Source: Perca fluviatilis (lineage: Eukaryota; Chordata; Actinopteri; Perciformes; Percidae). Taken from it: DNA of 64,000 nucleotides. Shown here in pieces: positions 1-10,494 of this stretch. The translations under genes were made by a program, and so were the position numbers. The notes under the pieces are model-generated. The model did not search any database and had not been told where the DNA came from. It saw only the letters and a list, made by a program, of their open reading frames with translations. Location: the NCBI RefSeq assembly GCF_010015445.1, contig NC_053123.1, positions 10,761,934 through 10,825,933 on the forward strand, written 5' to 3'. Each line of letters opens with the position of its first letter. Position 1 is the stretch's first letter.

Positions 1-89
1 GGGTTGCGACGTCCCGCTCCTTCTTCACTCATCTCAACCCATAGAGTGCTGTTCCGGACACTGCTAACCCGGAAACCACTGCCACCAAA
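1..89 (-). mobile_element. Leader and PBS of a neighbouring Gypsy unit (truncated by window edge)
   Basis: This stretch aligns with 5602-5688, the untranslated leader directly downstream of the 5' LTR, and includes the same sequence complementary to a tRNA 3' end (GGAAACCACTGCCACCAAA). A leader should not follow a 3' LTR, so the LTR at 90-1123 probably also serves as the 5' LTR of another copy lying to the left. A tandem array formed by LTR-LTR recombination, or an assembly duplication, would both produce this. Confidence 0.8.
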
Positions 90-1123
90 TGTTGAGGGTA
101 GATGCAACAGAATGGTCGTGAGCAGATGTAGACACTCAGACGGAATCAAAAGTGGTGTCAAAAAGGATGGGATTTTATTATACTTGTCCCAAATTAAGGC
201 CCATAGGCAAAATAATCAATTAACAAAACCAAAATTAAAAAAAAAAAAAGGGAAAAAAATATATACTTCCACAAAAAATTAAATAAATTGACGTGAGAGT
301 CAAAACTTATTAAACAATACAAAGTTACAGCTGTATACAAGTTTGACGTTTTTGTACTAGTCACCAGAGCCTTCACAGACTGACGTCCTTCCTTCTCTAG
401 CTCTCTCGAGCAACTGACACTGACAGTCTATATAGGCCTGTAGCGCATCCCTGGAATTGGAAGATACCAACCCCAAATAAAATACAGGGTGGCTAAGGCG
501 AACAGACAATAAAAGCTACAATCAGCCAAAATTAACAGATCTAGTAGACTAGAAATTTACCGAAGATTTATAACTGACTCACCAAAACATTCCACTAAGC
601 CACCAAAGACTGACAGACAAAATAAATAATTACTCAAAATTACAATCATTTCCTGTTACCCCGGATGTAGTAACGTCATTTAAACTCGCCGATCGCGGCA
701 AACTTTCCTTTAACAACAACAGAGCAGACGCCGGTAAGCCACCAAGACTACAAGTTATCCTGTTACCTTTTAAACTAAATAAACAGCAAATTAACATAGA
801 CGTAAGTGTTGTGTGATTATTATAAATGATGTTTGTGACAAACAATATGATTTTAAACAGAATATGATGTATTGATAAATATAGCTATAGCCTAGAAATC
901 ACCGCAGTATTAGCTGTAAATATGTGCACAAGAATGCTACGGGATTACTGTATGGAATCAAATGAATGTGGTTTAACAGATAATTTGAAACGGAGCATAT
1001 AATACGTAACAGAGCATATTGACATGCTAACAAAACATACACAGGCAACATTTAAACTCAGCCTTTGTGAGCTAAACTCGGTAGCGCATCGCTACCGTGA
1101 CGGCAGCTATGCGCCCCGTCACA
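90..1123 (-). repeat. 3' LTR of the Gypsy element
   Basis: On the minus strand it begins TGTGACGGGGC and ends TCTACCCTCAACA. It matches 5689-6723 almost throughout; visible differences are a few substitutions, the length of an A-run near 240, and small indels near 410, 485 and 1090. On the coding strand it contains a TATA-like TATATA (plus-strand 429-434) and, about 250 bp downstream, AATAAA (plus-strand TTTATT near 174-179). Confidence 0.9.
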
Positions 1124-1135
1124 CACCCCTTAAGA
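1124..1135 (-). other. Short polypurine tract next to the 3' LTR
   Basis: On the coding strand the bases just before the 3' LTR read CTTAAGGGGTG, a short purine-rich run where the plus-strand primer is expected. It is shorter and less pure than many retroviral tracts. The call rests mainly on position. Confidence 0.5.
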
Positions 1136-2816
1136 GAGAGCGTCCAGGTCCATCTCAGGACGTGACAGAAAGTAGTAGCAGACATTGTCCTTCCCAGCCC
1201 TATACCTCACCGTAAACTTGTATGCGGCTGCAAGGGCGCCGGGTGCCATGCCTGGAATTAAAGTCACGCATGCGATGTAGCCACTGCAAGGGCCTATGGT
1301 CTGTCTCCAAGACAAACTCTTTGCCGACAAGGTAATATTTCAAAGTATCAAGAGCCCACTTGATGGCAAGACACTCCTTTTCAATGGTGGAGTATCGTGT
1401 CTCGCGAGGGAACAGTTTGCGACTCACAAACTGTATGGGTCTTTTGTCTGCCCCCTCACCCTGCAACAACACCGCCCCCAGGCCAATGCCTGAAGCGTCG
1501 GTTTGCACAGTGAAGGGCAAGGAGAAGTCGGGACTCCGCAATACCGGTTCCCGGCACATGCTCTCCTTGAGATCGTGGAAAGCTGCCTCACACTCAGCAG
1601 TCCAGACCACCTTGTTAGGACTGGTCTTGCGAGTGAGGTCAGACAGGGGAACAGCACGGCTCGAAAAGTTGGGGATAAAACGCCTGTACCAGCCGACCAA
1701 CCCCAGGAAAGACCGCACCCCCTTCTTGGTTGAAGGTGGCTTGGCACTACGGATGGCGTCCACCTTTCCAACCTGCGGACGTATGGTGCCACCACCCAGG
1801 ACATATCCCAGGTAGCTCACCTCTGACCGGGCAAGCTGGCATTTACTGGCGTTCACCACCAACCCGGCCTGACGAATCCTCTGGAAGACATCACTCAGGT
1901 GTCGAAGATGTTCGTCCCACGACGAACTGTGGATAATGACATCATCAATATAAGCTGCGGCGTAGTCCTCGGCTCCCCTCAGCACCTCGTCCATGAGACG
2001 CTGGAAAGTCGCGCGCTGCGCGCAGGCCGCAAAGGGCATAACCCTGAACTGGAACAGACCAGATGGAGCTTTGAAGGCCGTCAGCTCCTGTGCCTGGGGT
2101 GAAAGCGGCACCTGCCAGTACCCTTTACACAAATCCAAGGTACTGAGGAACTCAGCCTTCCCCAGACGCTCCACCAGTTCATCCACACGGGGCATGGGAT
2201 ATGGGTCAAAAGCTGAGATGGCATTCAGCTTCGACAAGTCAACACAGAAACGGAGCCCCCCGTCCTTCTTCGGCACCAGGACCACGGGACTACACCACTC
2301 ACTGCGTGATCTCTCGATCACCCCCATCTCCAGCATCGCCAATACCTCCTGCTTCAGCGCGGGGATCAGTCGCGCTGGAACCCTGGTGGCGGTCTGCCGG
2401 ACGGGGCCTGGAGAAGTCAGTTTGATGTCGTGGGTGATGACGTCCGTTCGCCCTGGCCGATCCTGAAATAGGCCCCTTGGGACGATAGTCAACAGGTCCT
2501 CCTGCTGTTCAGCAGTCAAGTGGGTGACGGAGGGGTAGGTCGACTTGCCGCCCGCAGTAGGAAAGTACTGCTCCAACGGTTCCTCTTCCTCCTCCACAGT
2601 CCGTGCCCACAGCTGATCTTGAATAGAAGATTGTCGATCAATCCATCGCTTTAAGAGGTTCACGTGGTAGATCTGCTTGGAGCGCCGTCTGTCTGGCATC
2701 GCGATTTCATAGGTGACCTCGCCGACCCTGCGAAGTACCGTGAAAGGGCCTTGCCACTTCGCCAGCAGACTGCTTTCCGACGATGGCAACAACAGTAGCA
2801 CCTTCTGTCCGGACAC
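1130..2816 (-). pseudogene. Pol 3' part: integrase C-terminal module, reverse transcriptase, RNase H (frameshifted)
   Basis: The 538-codon frame (2816-1200) opens with the end of integrase, a GPF/Y-type module (WQGPFTVLRRVGEVTYE). The RT follows, with FCVDLSKLNAIS, FLSTLDLCKGYWQVPL and the catalytic AAYIDDVIIHS. RNase H follows with VQTDASGIGLGAVLLQ and ETDHRPLQWL. Near 1260 the frame shifts; the rest of RNase H (FTVRYRAGKDNVCYYFLSR) continues in another frame to 1130. RT catalytic aspartates are intact, so the damage is mostly indels. It would copy element RNA into cDNA in cytoplasmic particles if functional. Integrase lies upstream rather than downstream, as in Gmr1-type elements. Confidence 0.9.
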
Positions 2817-3818
2817 AAAGGCGACTTGCGTGCGTGTCCGGTCAATACCACGTCTTCTGCCTCGTCTGAGCCCGGGCCAGGTGTTGGTGGGCCATGGAGC
2901 TCAGCTGGTCCAGTTTCTCCCTCATCTTCAGGACATAGCTCGCGATGTTAGTTGGTTGGCGAGAGGCGTCCCCTCCCAACTCTCCCGGAGGATGTCCAGC
3001 GGGCCTCTCACCTCCCGGTCGAACAAGAGTTCGAAGGGAGAGAATCCGGTAGATGCCTCGCGGTACTTCTCGTGCGAACAACAGGTAAGGAAGCCACTGG
3101 TCCCAGTCAGCTCCTGATTCTGACCCGAACTTCCGCAGCATCGACTTCAGGGTCTGATTGAATCTCTCAACCATGCCGTCGGTTTGCGGGTGGTAGGGTT
3201 TGGTTTTAATGCCCCGATCCCTAACAGGGAGTACACCTGCCTCAATGTCTTACTGGTGAAGTTAGTACCCTGATCGGTTAAGATTTCCTTGGGGACACCA
3301 CACGGAGAAAAGTTGAAGCAAACTATTGGCCACCTGCCTTGCCTTAGTGTTTCTGAGGGGAATGCCTCTGGGTAACGTGTTGCGTAATCGCAAATCACCA
3401 AGATGTAGCGGTAACCTGCCCTACTCCTCTCTAAGGGACCAACTACATCCATGGCAATGCGACTGAAAGGTGTGTCAATAATGGGAAGACTGATGAGGGG
3501 AGCTTTTAAGCCTCTCTTGGAGCGAGCAGACAACTGGCACTCTGGACACGACCTACAGTATTCTGCTATGTCATTACTGAAACCTGGCCAATAGAATCTT
3601 TGCAGGATTCTCTTCTCTGTCTTTTCCCTGCCCAGATGTCCTGACCATGGAACACTGTGTCCCAAGTGCAACACTTTGGTCCTAAGAGCCTCCGGAACAA
3701 CCAACTGCTCTGTGTCTGTACTCACTCGATACAGTTTCTCATTATTGACAACGAAACATGTGTCACCTTCCCTCATGGCTTCCCTAGCCTCATCTGGTTT
3801 TTTGCAGACGAAAAGCAC
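2700..3818 (-). pseudogene. Pol middle part: integrase (frameshifted)
   Basis: The frame 3818-3147 shows the zinc-binding HHCC region (GHSVPWSGHLGREKTEKR, then CRSCPEC) and the first catalytic aspartate in RIAMDVVGPLERS. The second catalytic region is present as LTDQGTNFTS. The frame then shifts near 3200, and the last catalytic region with its glutamate continues in frame 3174-2842 (MVERFNQTLKSMLRKFG). Another shift lies near 3330, just before the second aspartate. The C-terminal module is fused to the start of the RT frame. The enzyme joins element cDNA to host DNA. At least two indels make this copy non-functional as read. Confidence 0.9.
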
Positions 3819-3882
3819 GAGCTAAGAGTGGGGTCCGCCCGCTGAAGCATCTGGAAGTCCTACACAAAGGCTTCAGTACCCT

Positions 3883-5584
3883 CTAAACGGTGGGGAGGAC
3901 AGACCTTCCTGCATCACTGTACCTGACACTTTCGCTCTGCCGTTTCTCTGCCTTGGACTTTCTAGGCTTGCCACCAGGACAACTCTCAAATGGTAACTCT
4001 GACCAAACATCAGTGTCTGGTCCATCTCTTGCCTGGGCTCTAGTTGTAACATAAGCATCAACTGTGTCAACACTTTGTAATAGCTCTGTAAGAATTGGTA
4101 CATCCTGGCCTAGAATCACAGGATACGGGCACTTATCCAAAATCCCCACAGTTAACAAGTACGTCTGGCCATTAATCTCAATGAGAACCTCACCTGTTTG
4201 GTGCTCAGACTCATCCCCATGGATGCAGCGGACCCTCACTGTGCCCACAGGCTGGAAATCAGACTTCAAACAGGACTTACGAATAAACGATACACTACTT
4301 CCTGTATCAACTAAAGCCTGAACTGTCTTTCCACCTATCTTCACAGGGACTGTTACATCGGAAGAAGTACCAGATAAGTGCTTGCTATGGCCAGGTATGT
4401 AACATATTCTGGAATCAGACATTCTTTGCACTGTGCAATTGGGCCTAATGTGACCCGGCTGGCCACAACCATGGCATACAAGTACCCTAGGTGCTCTAGC
4501 CGGAATGGTGCTAACACCGGGGCTATTGGAGGGTTTAAACACACGACCACTACCACCCACAGACTTACCAGAGAATGTCTTGTCTGGCTCCCGCTGGGCT
4601 GCTTGGTAGGGTCTTCTCCAGTCCTGCTGTTGTGGGCCTCTTCTGGATTGCCTGGCGGCCATGAAGGTCTCCACCAGGTCTGCAGCTTGCGCTGACGAGG
4701 CAGGGGTTCGCTCTCTCACCCATACCTGAAGCTCAGGGTGCAGCATGTCCAGGAACTGCTCCAACACGATTCGGTCACACACTTCCTCATTGGTCAGCAA
4801 CTCTGGAACTAGCCATTTCCCCATCAGGTCCTTCAGCCGGGCTTGAAGTTCTTTTCGCCCGTCTACACCCGCCACAACGGTCTTGGACCGGAACGTTGGC
4901 GGTAAGTCCCGGCGCTGATGTTGAACTTGTTCGAGAACAGCCTGCTTCACTTTCATGTAGTCACGGCTATCTGCCAAACTCGCTGGCTACGTAGGCAGAT
5001 CTAGCCTTACCCTTTAACAATGGCACCAGGTACAATGCCCAAGTCTCAGGGGCCACTGACTTGCTGCCGCAATCTTTCAAAGGTGGTCAAATAGTTCTCA
5101 ATATCTTCGTCCTCTTCATAGGGGACATCCTAGGGGGTGTCCACCCCGTTGAAGGTGTGGTGATGTGGCAAGGCCAAAAGCTGTGGAGTCAAGGGAGCTC
5201 TGCATCCTGGGTGCTGTGTGCTGACCTGTCTGTGGCTGAGGAGTTGGCACATCCAGAAATGGCATGTTGTAGAGCTGATCGGAGGCTGCCCGGAGGGCGG
5301 AGTCGGGCGGGTCCCTCTGCTGCTGTCCAGCAAGTGTCTGTCCCGTCTCCTGCGTTGTTACCGACTCGTCTCTCACCAGTTGCTGCAGTTGCCTGAACTG
5401 GTGCTCCACTCCTCTCCATCTCCTGTCTTGGCCGAGGGCCTCTGCCTCCATCTGGTGCTGCTGACGCCCTGAGACTCCACCATCGCTCTCACCACTTTCT
5501 CCAAGCGCTCAGTCCTGTCTTCCCCCCTTCCCCCTCGAAGAGGGAGGCCGTTACCGACGCCATGTATTTGGGCCTGGCTCCCAT
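3883..5584 (-). pseudogene. Gag-protease (SCAN-like capsid, zinc knuckle, aspartic protease), frameshifted
   Basis: The first plausible ATG on the minus strand is at 5584. The N-terminal part (5451-5116) is Gln/Arg-rich and probably coiled. The central part (4977 onward) contains a run resembling the SCAN domain (VLEQFLDMLHPELQVWVRE), which is known to derive from Gmr1-like gag. A CCHC knuckle follows (CHGCGQPGHIRPNC), then a retropepsin active site (VQALVDTGSSVSFI). The reading frame changes near 5455-5510, 5060 and 4985, so Gag is not continuous. Pol begins about 65 bases after this frame ends at 3883, possibly reached by programmed frameshifting in the intact ancestor. Confidence 0.88.
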
Positions 5585-5674
5585 CGCCAAACCATCGCTA
5601 GGGGTTGCCGTACCCGCTCCTTCTTCACTCATCTCAACCCATAGAGTGCTGCTCGGACACTGCTAACCCGGAAA

Positions 5675-5686
5675 CCACTGCCACCA
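5675..5686 (-). other. Primer-binding site
   Basis: Two bases inside the 5' LTR boundary, the coding strand reads TGGTGGCAGTGG, complementary to a tRNA ending in CCACTGCCACCA. The position and the TGG start are as expected for a minus-strand primer site. I did not identify the tRNA. Confidence 0.7.
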
Positions 5687-5688
5687 AA

Positions 5689-6723
5689 TGTTGAGGGTAG
5701 ATGCAACAGAATGGTCGTGAGCAGATGTAGACACTCAGACGGAATCAAAAGTGGTGTCAAAAAGGATGGGATTTTATTATACTTGTCCCAAATTAAGGCC
5801 CATAGGCAAAATAATCAATTAACAAAACCAAAATTAAAAAAAAAAAAAAAGGGAAAAAATATACTTCCACAAAAAATTAAATAAATTGGCGTGAGAGTCA
5901 AAACTTATTAAACAATACAAAGTTACAGCTGTATACAAGTTTGACGTTTTTGTACTAGTCACCAGAGCCTTCACAGACTGACGTCCTTCCTTCTCTAGCT
6001 CTCGAGCAACTGACACTGACAGTCTATATAGGCCTGTAGCGCATCCCTGGAATTGGAAGATACCAACCCCAAATAAAATACAGAAACAGGGTGGCTAAGG
6101 CGAACAGACAATAAAAGCTACAATCAGCCAAAATTAACAGATCTAGTAGACTAGAAATTTACCGAAGATTTATAACTGACTCACCAAAACATTCCACTAA
6201 GCCACCAAAGACTGACAGACAAAATAAATAATTACTCAAAATTACAATCATTTCCTGTTACCCCGGATGTAGTAACGTCATTTAAACTCGCCGATCGCGG
6301 CAAACTTTCCTTTAACAACAACAGAGCAGACGCCGGGTAAGCCACCAAGACTACAAGTTATCCTGTTACCTTTTAAACTAAATAAACAGCAAATTAACAT
6401 AGACGTAAGTGTTGCGTGATTATTATAAATGATGTTTGTGACAAACAATATGATTTTAAACAGAATATGATGTATTGATAAATATAGCTATAGCCTAGAA
6501 ATCACCGCAGTATTAGCTGTAAATATGTGCACAAGAATGCTACGGGATTACTGTATGGAATCAAATGAATGTGGTTTAACAGATAATTTGAAACGGAGCA
6601 TATAATACGTAACAGAGCATATTGACATGCTAACAAAACATACACAGGCAACATTTAAACTCAGCCTTTGGCAGCTAAACTCGGTAGCGATGCGCTACGT
6701 GACGGCAGCTATGCCCCGTCACA
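5689..6723 (-). repeat. 5' LTR of the Gypsy element, with promoter and poly(A) signal
   Basis: Near-identical partner of 90-1123. On the coding strand a TATA-like box (TATATAG, plus-strand 6024-6030) precedes an AATAAA (plus-strand 5773-5778) by about 250 bp, a spacing that suits the R region. The LTR ends at ACA on the plus strand at 6723, where unrelated flanking sequence begins. The target duplication cannot be checked because the far flank lies outside the window. Confidence 0.88.
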
Positions 6724-7389
6724 GAGATACATTATGTGTGAAAAGGGTAAACTAACTAATATAGTTGATTTCTTACATTAAGAAAAGTCTTTTGTGTATT
6801 ACACGTTTTCTGAAATGTTATGTTATGTTTAAATATGCAAATGAGGCATTATCTAATTTGCATATATTGCCAGAACATAAATCTGAACATTGGAAAAAGC
6901 TATGTTCAAAATTGTTGTTAAAGACGGAATTTTGGATATCTCTGATCACTCCATAAACCAGAAAATATTGTCAGCCATAAAAAGAAAATGGTATAGAAAT
7001 CCGGCTATGAATGATAGATGAACAAAGCCCTCTGCAAAAACATTCAGAATATAGATAGGAATGAAACTGGAAAGTTTGATGATGTAAGTGCTACTGAAAA
7101 CAAGATGTCTGGCTCAGATTATGAGAAAACTAATGTGTTATTCCATACATTTTTATTGGAAACCACTATTCGCACACAATATCTAATCAAACCCTAGGAG
7201 AAATCTGTAGATGCAATTAGACAATGTGTAGTAAAATAAACAACTACATTTGTATTTTGGTTGTTTACTTTCCACTATTCTGGAAGAAGACATATTATGG
7301 AAGCAAAATCTCCCAAAATGTTAAAACTGCCAAGTGCATGCCTGCCGTGAATTGATACTGCTAGGACTGTAGCTAGGACTGTGAAGATC
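6724..7389. other. No gene recognised (666 bp)
   Basis: AT-rich sequence with only short open frames (longest 63 codons, no recognisable motif). It may include upstream parts of the following LINE, but nothing in it identifies them. Confidence 0.5.
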
Positions 7390-7469
7390 CAGGATTTAGC
7401 CAAAGAATCTCAGTCCCTTTCCGCTAAAGCCCAAAACGGTCTCCTAAGCCCCTCCCCCCACAAGGGAGA

Positions 7470-7985
7470 ATGAATGCTGCTGAGAAGCCAATACTGGTTA
7501 TTGGGAACTCTATACTGCAATATGTGATGCAGGCGGACCCAGTGGGTACGGCCCCAGCGGCTACGGTCATATGCGTCCCCGGGGCCAGAGCGGGCGATAT
7601 AGAATCCCATCTAAAACTGCTGGCTAAAAAGAACCGTAAGTACAGTAAGATCATACTTCACGTTGGTGGTAATGGTCGTAAATCGGAGATCACTAAAATT
7701 AATTTTGAGTCACTTTGTGCATATGCAAAGACAATGTCGGATTCAGTAGTTTTCTCTGGACCCCTGCCAAACCTGATCAGTGATGAAATGTACAGCCGCA
7801 CTTCATCCTTCCACCGCTGGTTGTCGGGGTGGTGTCCAGCTAATGATGTGGGCTATGTGAATAACTGGAGGGCGTTCTGGGGAAAGCCTGGTCTGATTGA
7901 GAGAGACGGCATCCATCCCACCTGGGACGGAGCCGCTCTCATATCAAAAAATCTGACCGAGTCCATTATCGGTCATAAACCATGA
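7470..7985 (+). CDS. LINE ORF1p with SGNH-esterase-like domain
   Basis: Open frame of 171 codons. The N-terminus reads PILVIGNSILQYV, matching SGNH block I with the serine kept but the usual GDS changed to GNS. KIILHVGGNGRKSE corresponds to the GxND block, and RDGIHPTWDGAALIS carries the D-x-x-H block at the C-terminus. Domain length and block spacing fit the esterase of CR1/L2 ORF1 proteins, which bind element RNA or lipid-associated targets in ways not fully settled. The frame is intact, but upstream residues of a full ORF1p (zinc or leucine-zipper regions) are not seen. Confidence 0.75.
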   Translation: MNAAEKPILVIGNSILQYVMQADPVGTAPAATVICVPGARAGDIESHLKLLAKKNRKYSKIILHVGGNGRKSEITKINFESLCAYAKTMSDSVVFSGPLPNLISDEMYSRTSSFHRWLSGWCPANDVGYVNNWRAFWGKPGLIERDGIHPTWDGAALISKNLTESIIGHKP

Positions 7986-8189
7986 CAACCCAAGTTTGAT
8001 ATTAGTAATCAGAGGTGCAGTACTACGCCCCCTCTGCTTCCGTTAGAGCAGTCGCCCACTCATAGTCTAATAACCACGGTGTCTTTCCCCCGACTCAGAT
8101 CAGATAAATCAAAGGTAAACAAAAGAGAGGCTATACTTAACAACCTCATTGGAATAAAAACAGCCTCTACAGCGACAGAACAAAATAGG

Positions 8190-9138
8190 AAAATTAGATG
8201 TGGACTATTAAATATTAGATCTCTGTCTTCAAAGCAGTACTGGTAAACGATTTGATATCAAATAATCAAATTGATCTATTCTGCCTTACTGAAACCTGGC
8301 TGGGCCATGAAGAATATGTCTAAATGAAGCCACTCCTCCCAGTCATATTAATACTCAAATTCCTAGAGGCTCAGGCCGAGGAAGGGGAGTTGCAGCCATC
8401 TTTGATTCAAGCCTGTTAATTAATCCTAAACCTAAACTAAATTATAACTCGTTCGAAAGTCTTGTTCTTAATCTTCAACATCCAAAATGGAAAACATTAC
8501 AGCCAGTTATATTCGTTGTTATCTACCGAGCTCCAAGTCCATACTCTGAATTGTTATCGGAATTCTCAGAGTTTTTATCATGTGTAGTACTAAAATCAGA
8601 CAAAGTACTTATTTTAGGTGATTTTAATATCCATGTGGACATTGACAATGACAGCCTTAGTACTGCTTTCAACTCATTATTGGATTCAATCGGCTTCAGT
8701 CAGAGTGTGCATAAGGCGATACACTGTTTTAACCACACCCTCGACCTTGTGCTGGCATATGGTATTGAAATTGAGGATTTAATAATATTTCCGCAGAATC
8801 CGGTATTATCAGACCACTTTTTAATTACTTTCGAATTCTTACTACCTGACTATACTAAATTAGACAAAAGCTTCTACACTAGATGCCTGTCTGACAGTAC
8901 TACAGCTAAATTTAAGGAAGACATTCCAACAGCACTTAACTCAATGTCGTGCCTTAATATAACAGAGGACCTCTATGTTAACTTTAGTCCCTCCCAAATT
9001 GACATATTTGTAGACTGTGCTACAACCTGCCTACGGACGACTTTAGACTCTGTTGCTCCCCTCAAAAAGAAGATGATGAGGAAAAGGAAACTAGTGCCTT
9101 GGTATAACTCCCAAACTCGCAAATTGAAACAAATCTAG
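8190..9138 (+). pseudogene. LINE ORF2 endonuclease domain (broken)
   Basis: APE-like blocks occur in order. CGLLNIRSLSSKA and LFCLTETWLG are near 8200-8310, VIYRAPSPYSE near 8515, LILGDFNIHVD near 8610, then NHTLDLVLAYG and LSDHFLI near 8810. These give the catalytic N, E, D/N and SDH residues of the endonuclease that nicks target DNA for target-primed reverse transcription. The early part is split by a frameshift and a stop near 8320; from 8551 the frame is open for 195 codons. No RT domain follows. Confidence 0.8.
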
Positions 9139-9246
9139 TGAAACCGAGACAGTCTTAAAACCTATAGGAAGGCCCTTGGACATGCCAGATCAGAATACTA
9201 TTCAGCATTAATAGAAGAAAATAAGAATAACCCAAAGTACAGTATG

Positions 9247-10414
9247 GAGCTTATCGGTCATATGTGCATATTGATCAATATTAATTGCATTTATTACTAT
9301 TTCAATGGGTTTGGAAGGGTAATGTTATTTTTAACATGGCTATGAAAATAAGTAGTGTTTTGAAGTTAAACTCCCAGTAAACAGTCAACAGCAAACATGG
9401 CCAAAACATGGAGAAGTATATCTTTACAAATTGTAGCCTATAACAAATGTATTTTAGTGTATTTTTATCAGTTACAGTTGTAGTAAAGGTGTAAGGGAAG
9501 ACATTTGTTTGCATTATTGTCCACTAGATATTGGTTATAATGGTGATATTACCTTTGAAATTAATTTTTATATAGGTGAGAATTAAAAATCTTAATTTTT
9601 CTTCCATTGCATCTCCATTTACTTTGGAAAGGTAATATAAATAGGTTACTGAATGAAATCAGTTTTATGGTTGTGGAGCTATACCTGATTCTGGTTTATT
9701 ATTTTGGGCATTTTTTTCCAAGGGATAGGCTATGGGGCAAGAGGATAAGGGGGAGGGACCAGTATATATTTGCCAATTTCAATTTCCCCATACATGTTTT
9801 ACAATGGACCTGTTTCTCTGTTTCTCTTTAAATATGTCATAATCATCAGTTGGAAGCCTGTCAGATAATGCTGCTTTTCATTTTAGGAATAGTTATGCTA
9901 TGTGGAAATTTAGTTCTCCCTTTGTACTGTAGTTAGAGCTTTTGCATTGCCAGAACCAGATAATATCCAATCCATCACTAAAACTGTGGGATTGCCTGTA
10001 TTCTCAGGATAATTAGATTGTGGGACTGAGGGACTTGTAGACATTAACAAATGTATGTGATTTATTTTAAATGGATGTGTAGTGACTTCCCGTTGGTCAT
10101 TTATGATAGCACTAATGGCTCTCTTTAAAGCTTTAGTGCGTAACTTTTTGATATTATTGAACGTCCGTTACATTCAAGCCATTGCCAAATGAGTTGCTAT
10201 AAAGCTAATTAAGACTATCAGCTCCACACAACTCTCTCTGTATTTCTCAGTATGACTGTTCACGAGATTGTGGCGTCTGGTGATTTCCCCATGCAGAAGC
10301 TCGAGTAAAGATAATTAGTTTTTCTGAAGAGTCCATGTTTTTTTAATCCTCCATGTCGTCTTTGGCTACTAAATCAGATTCCTGGAATCATGTTGGATGC
10401 CAAACAATTCAAAA
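9247..10414. other. No gene recognised (about 1.2 kb)
   Basis: AT-rich, apparently single-copy within the window. Open frames are under 75 codons and without motifs. Confidence 0.5.
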
Positions 10415-10423
10415 TATATATAC

Positions 10424-10456
<33 letters not shown>

Positions 10457-10458
10457 AT
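10415..10458. repeat. (TA)n microsatellite
   Basis: Interrupted TA/TATG dinucleotide run immediately upstream of the truncated LINE at 10495. Confidence 0.85.
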
Positions 10459-10494
10459 AAAAAATAATTTAAAACAATAAAATGTTAAGTTAAA

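Larger units (their letters stand above)
1..6723 (-). mobile_element. Ty3/Gypsy LTR retrotransposon, Gmr1-type (IN before RT), degenerate
   Basis: Two direct repeats of about 1,034 bp (90-1123 and 5689-6723) flank a 4.6 kb internal region coding on the minus strand. Read 5' to 3' on that strand the order is gag (SCAN-like region, CCHC knuckle), protease (DTGSS), integrase, then reverse transcriptase and RNase H. Integrase upstream of RT is the Ty1/copia-like order that, within Ty3/Gypsy, is known from the deuterostome Gmr1 lineage. The LTRs start TG and end CA on the coding strand. Several frameshifts break gag and pol. Bases 1-89 repeat the leader next to the 5' LTR, so another unit appears to continue beyond the left edge. 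Assignment to Gmr1 rests on domain order and the SCAN-like gag, not on a phylogeny. Confidence 0.9.
7390..9246 (+). mobile_element. L2/CR1-like LINE, 5' part only (ORF1 and endonuclease)
   Basis: An esterase-type ORF1 (7470-7985) is followed by a broken ORF2 encoding an APE-type endonuclease (about 8190-9138). Similarity stops near 9246, before any reverse transcriptase motif, so the 3' half is missing. Esterase-type ORF1 proteins are typical of CR1/L2-group LINEs of vertebrates. The L2 RT fragment at 10495 is on the same strand, but the 1.25 kb between them shows no LINE similarity. Confidence 0.8.

Noticed and set aside
1360..2466. Plus-strand open frames of 74-157 codons
   Set aside because: Antisense shadows of the reverse transcriptase frame on the minus strand.
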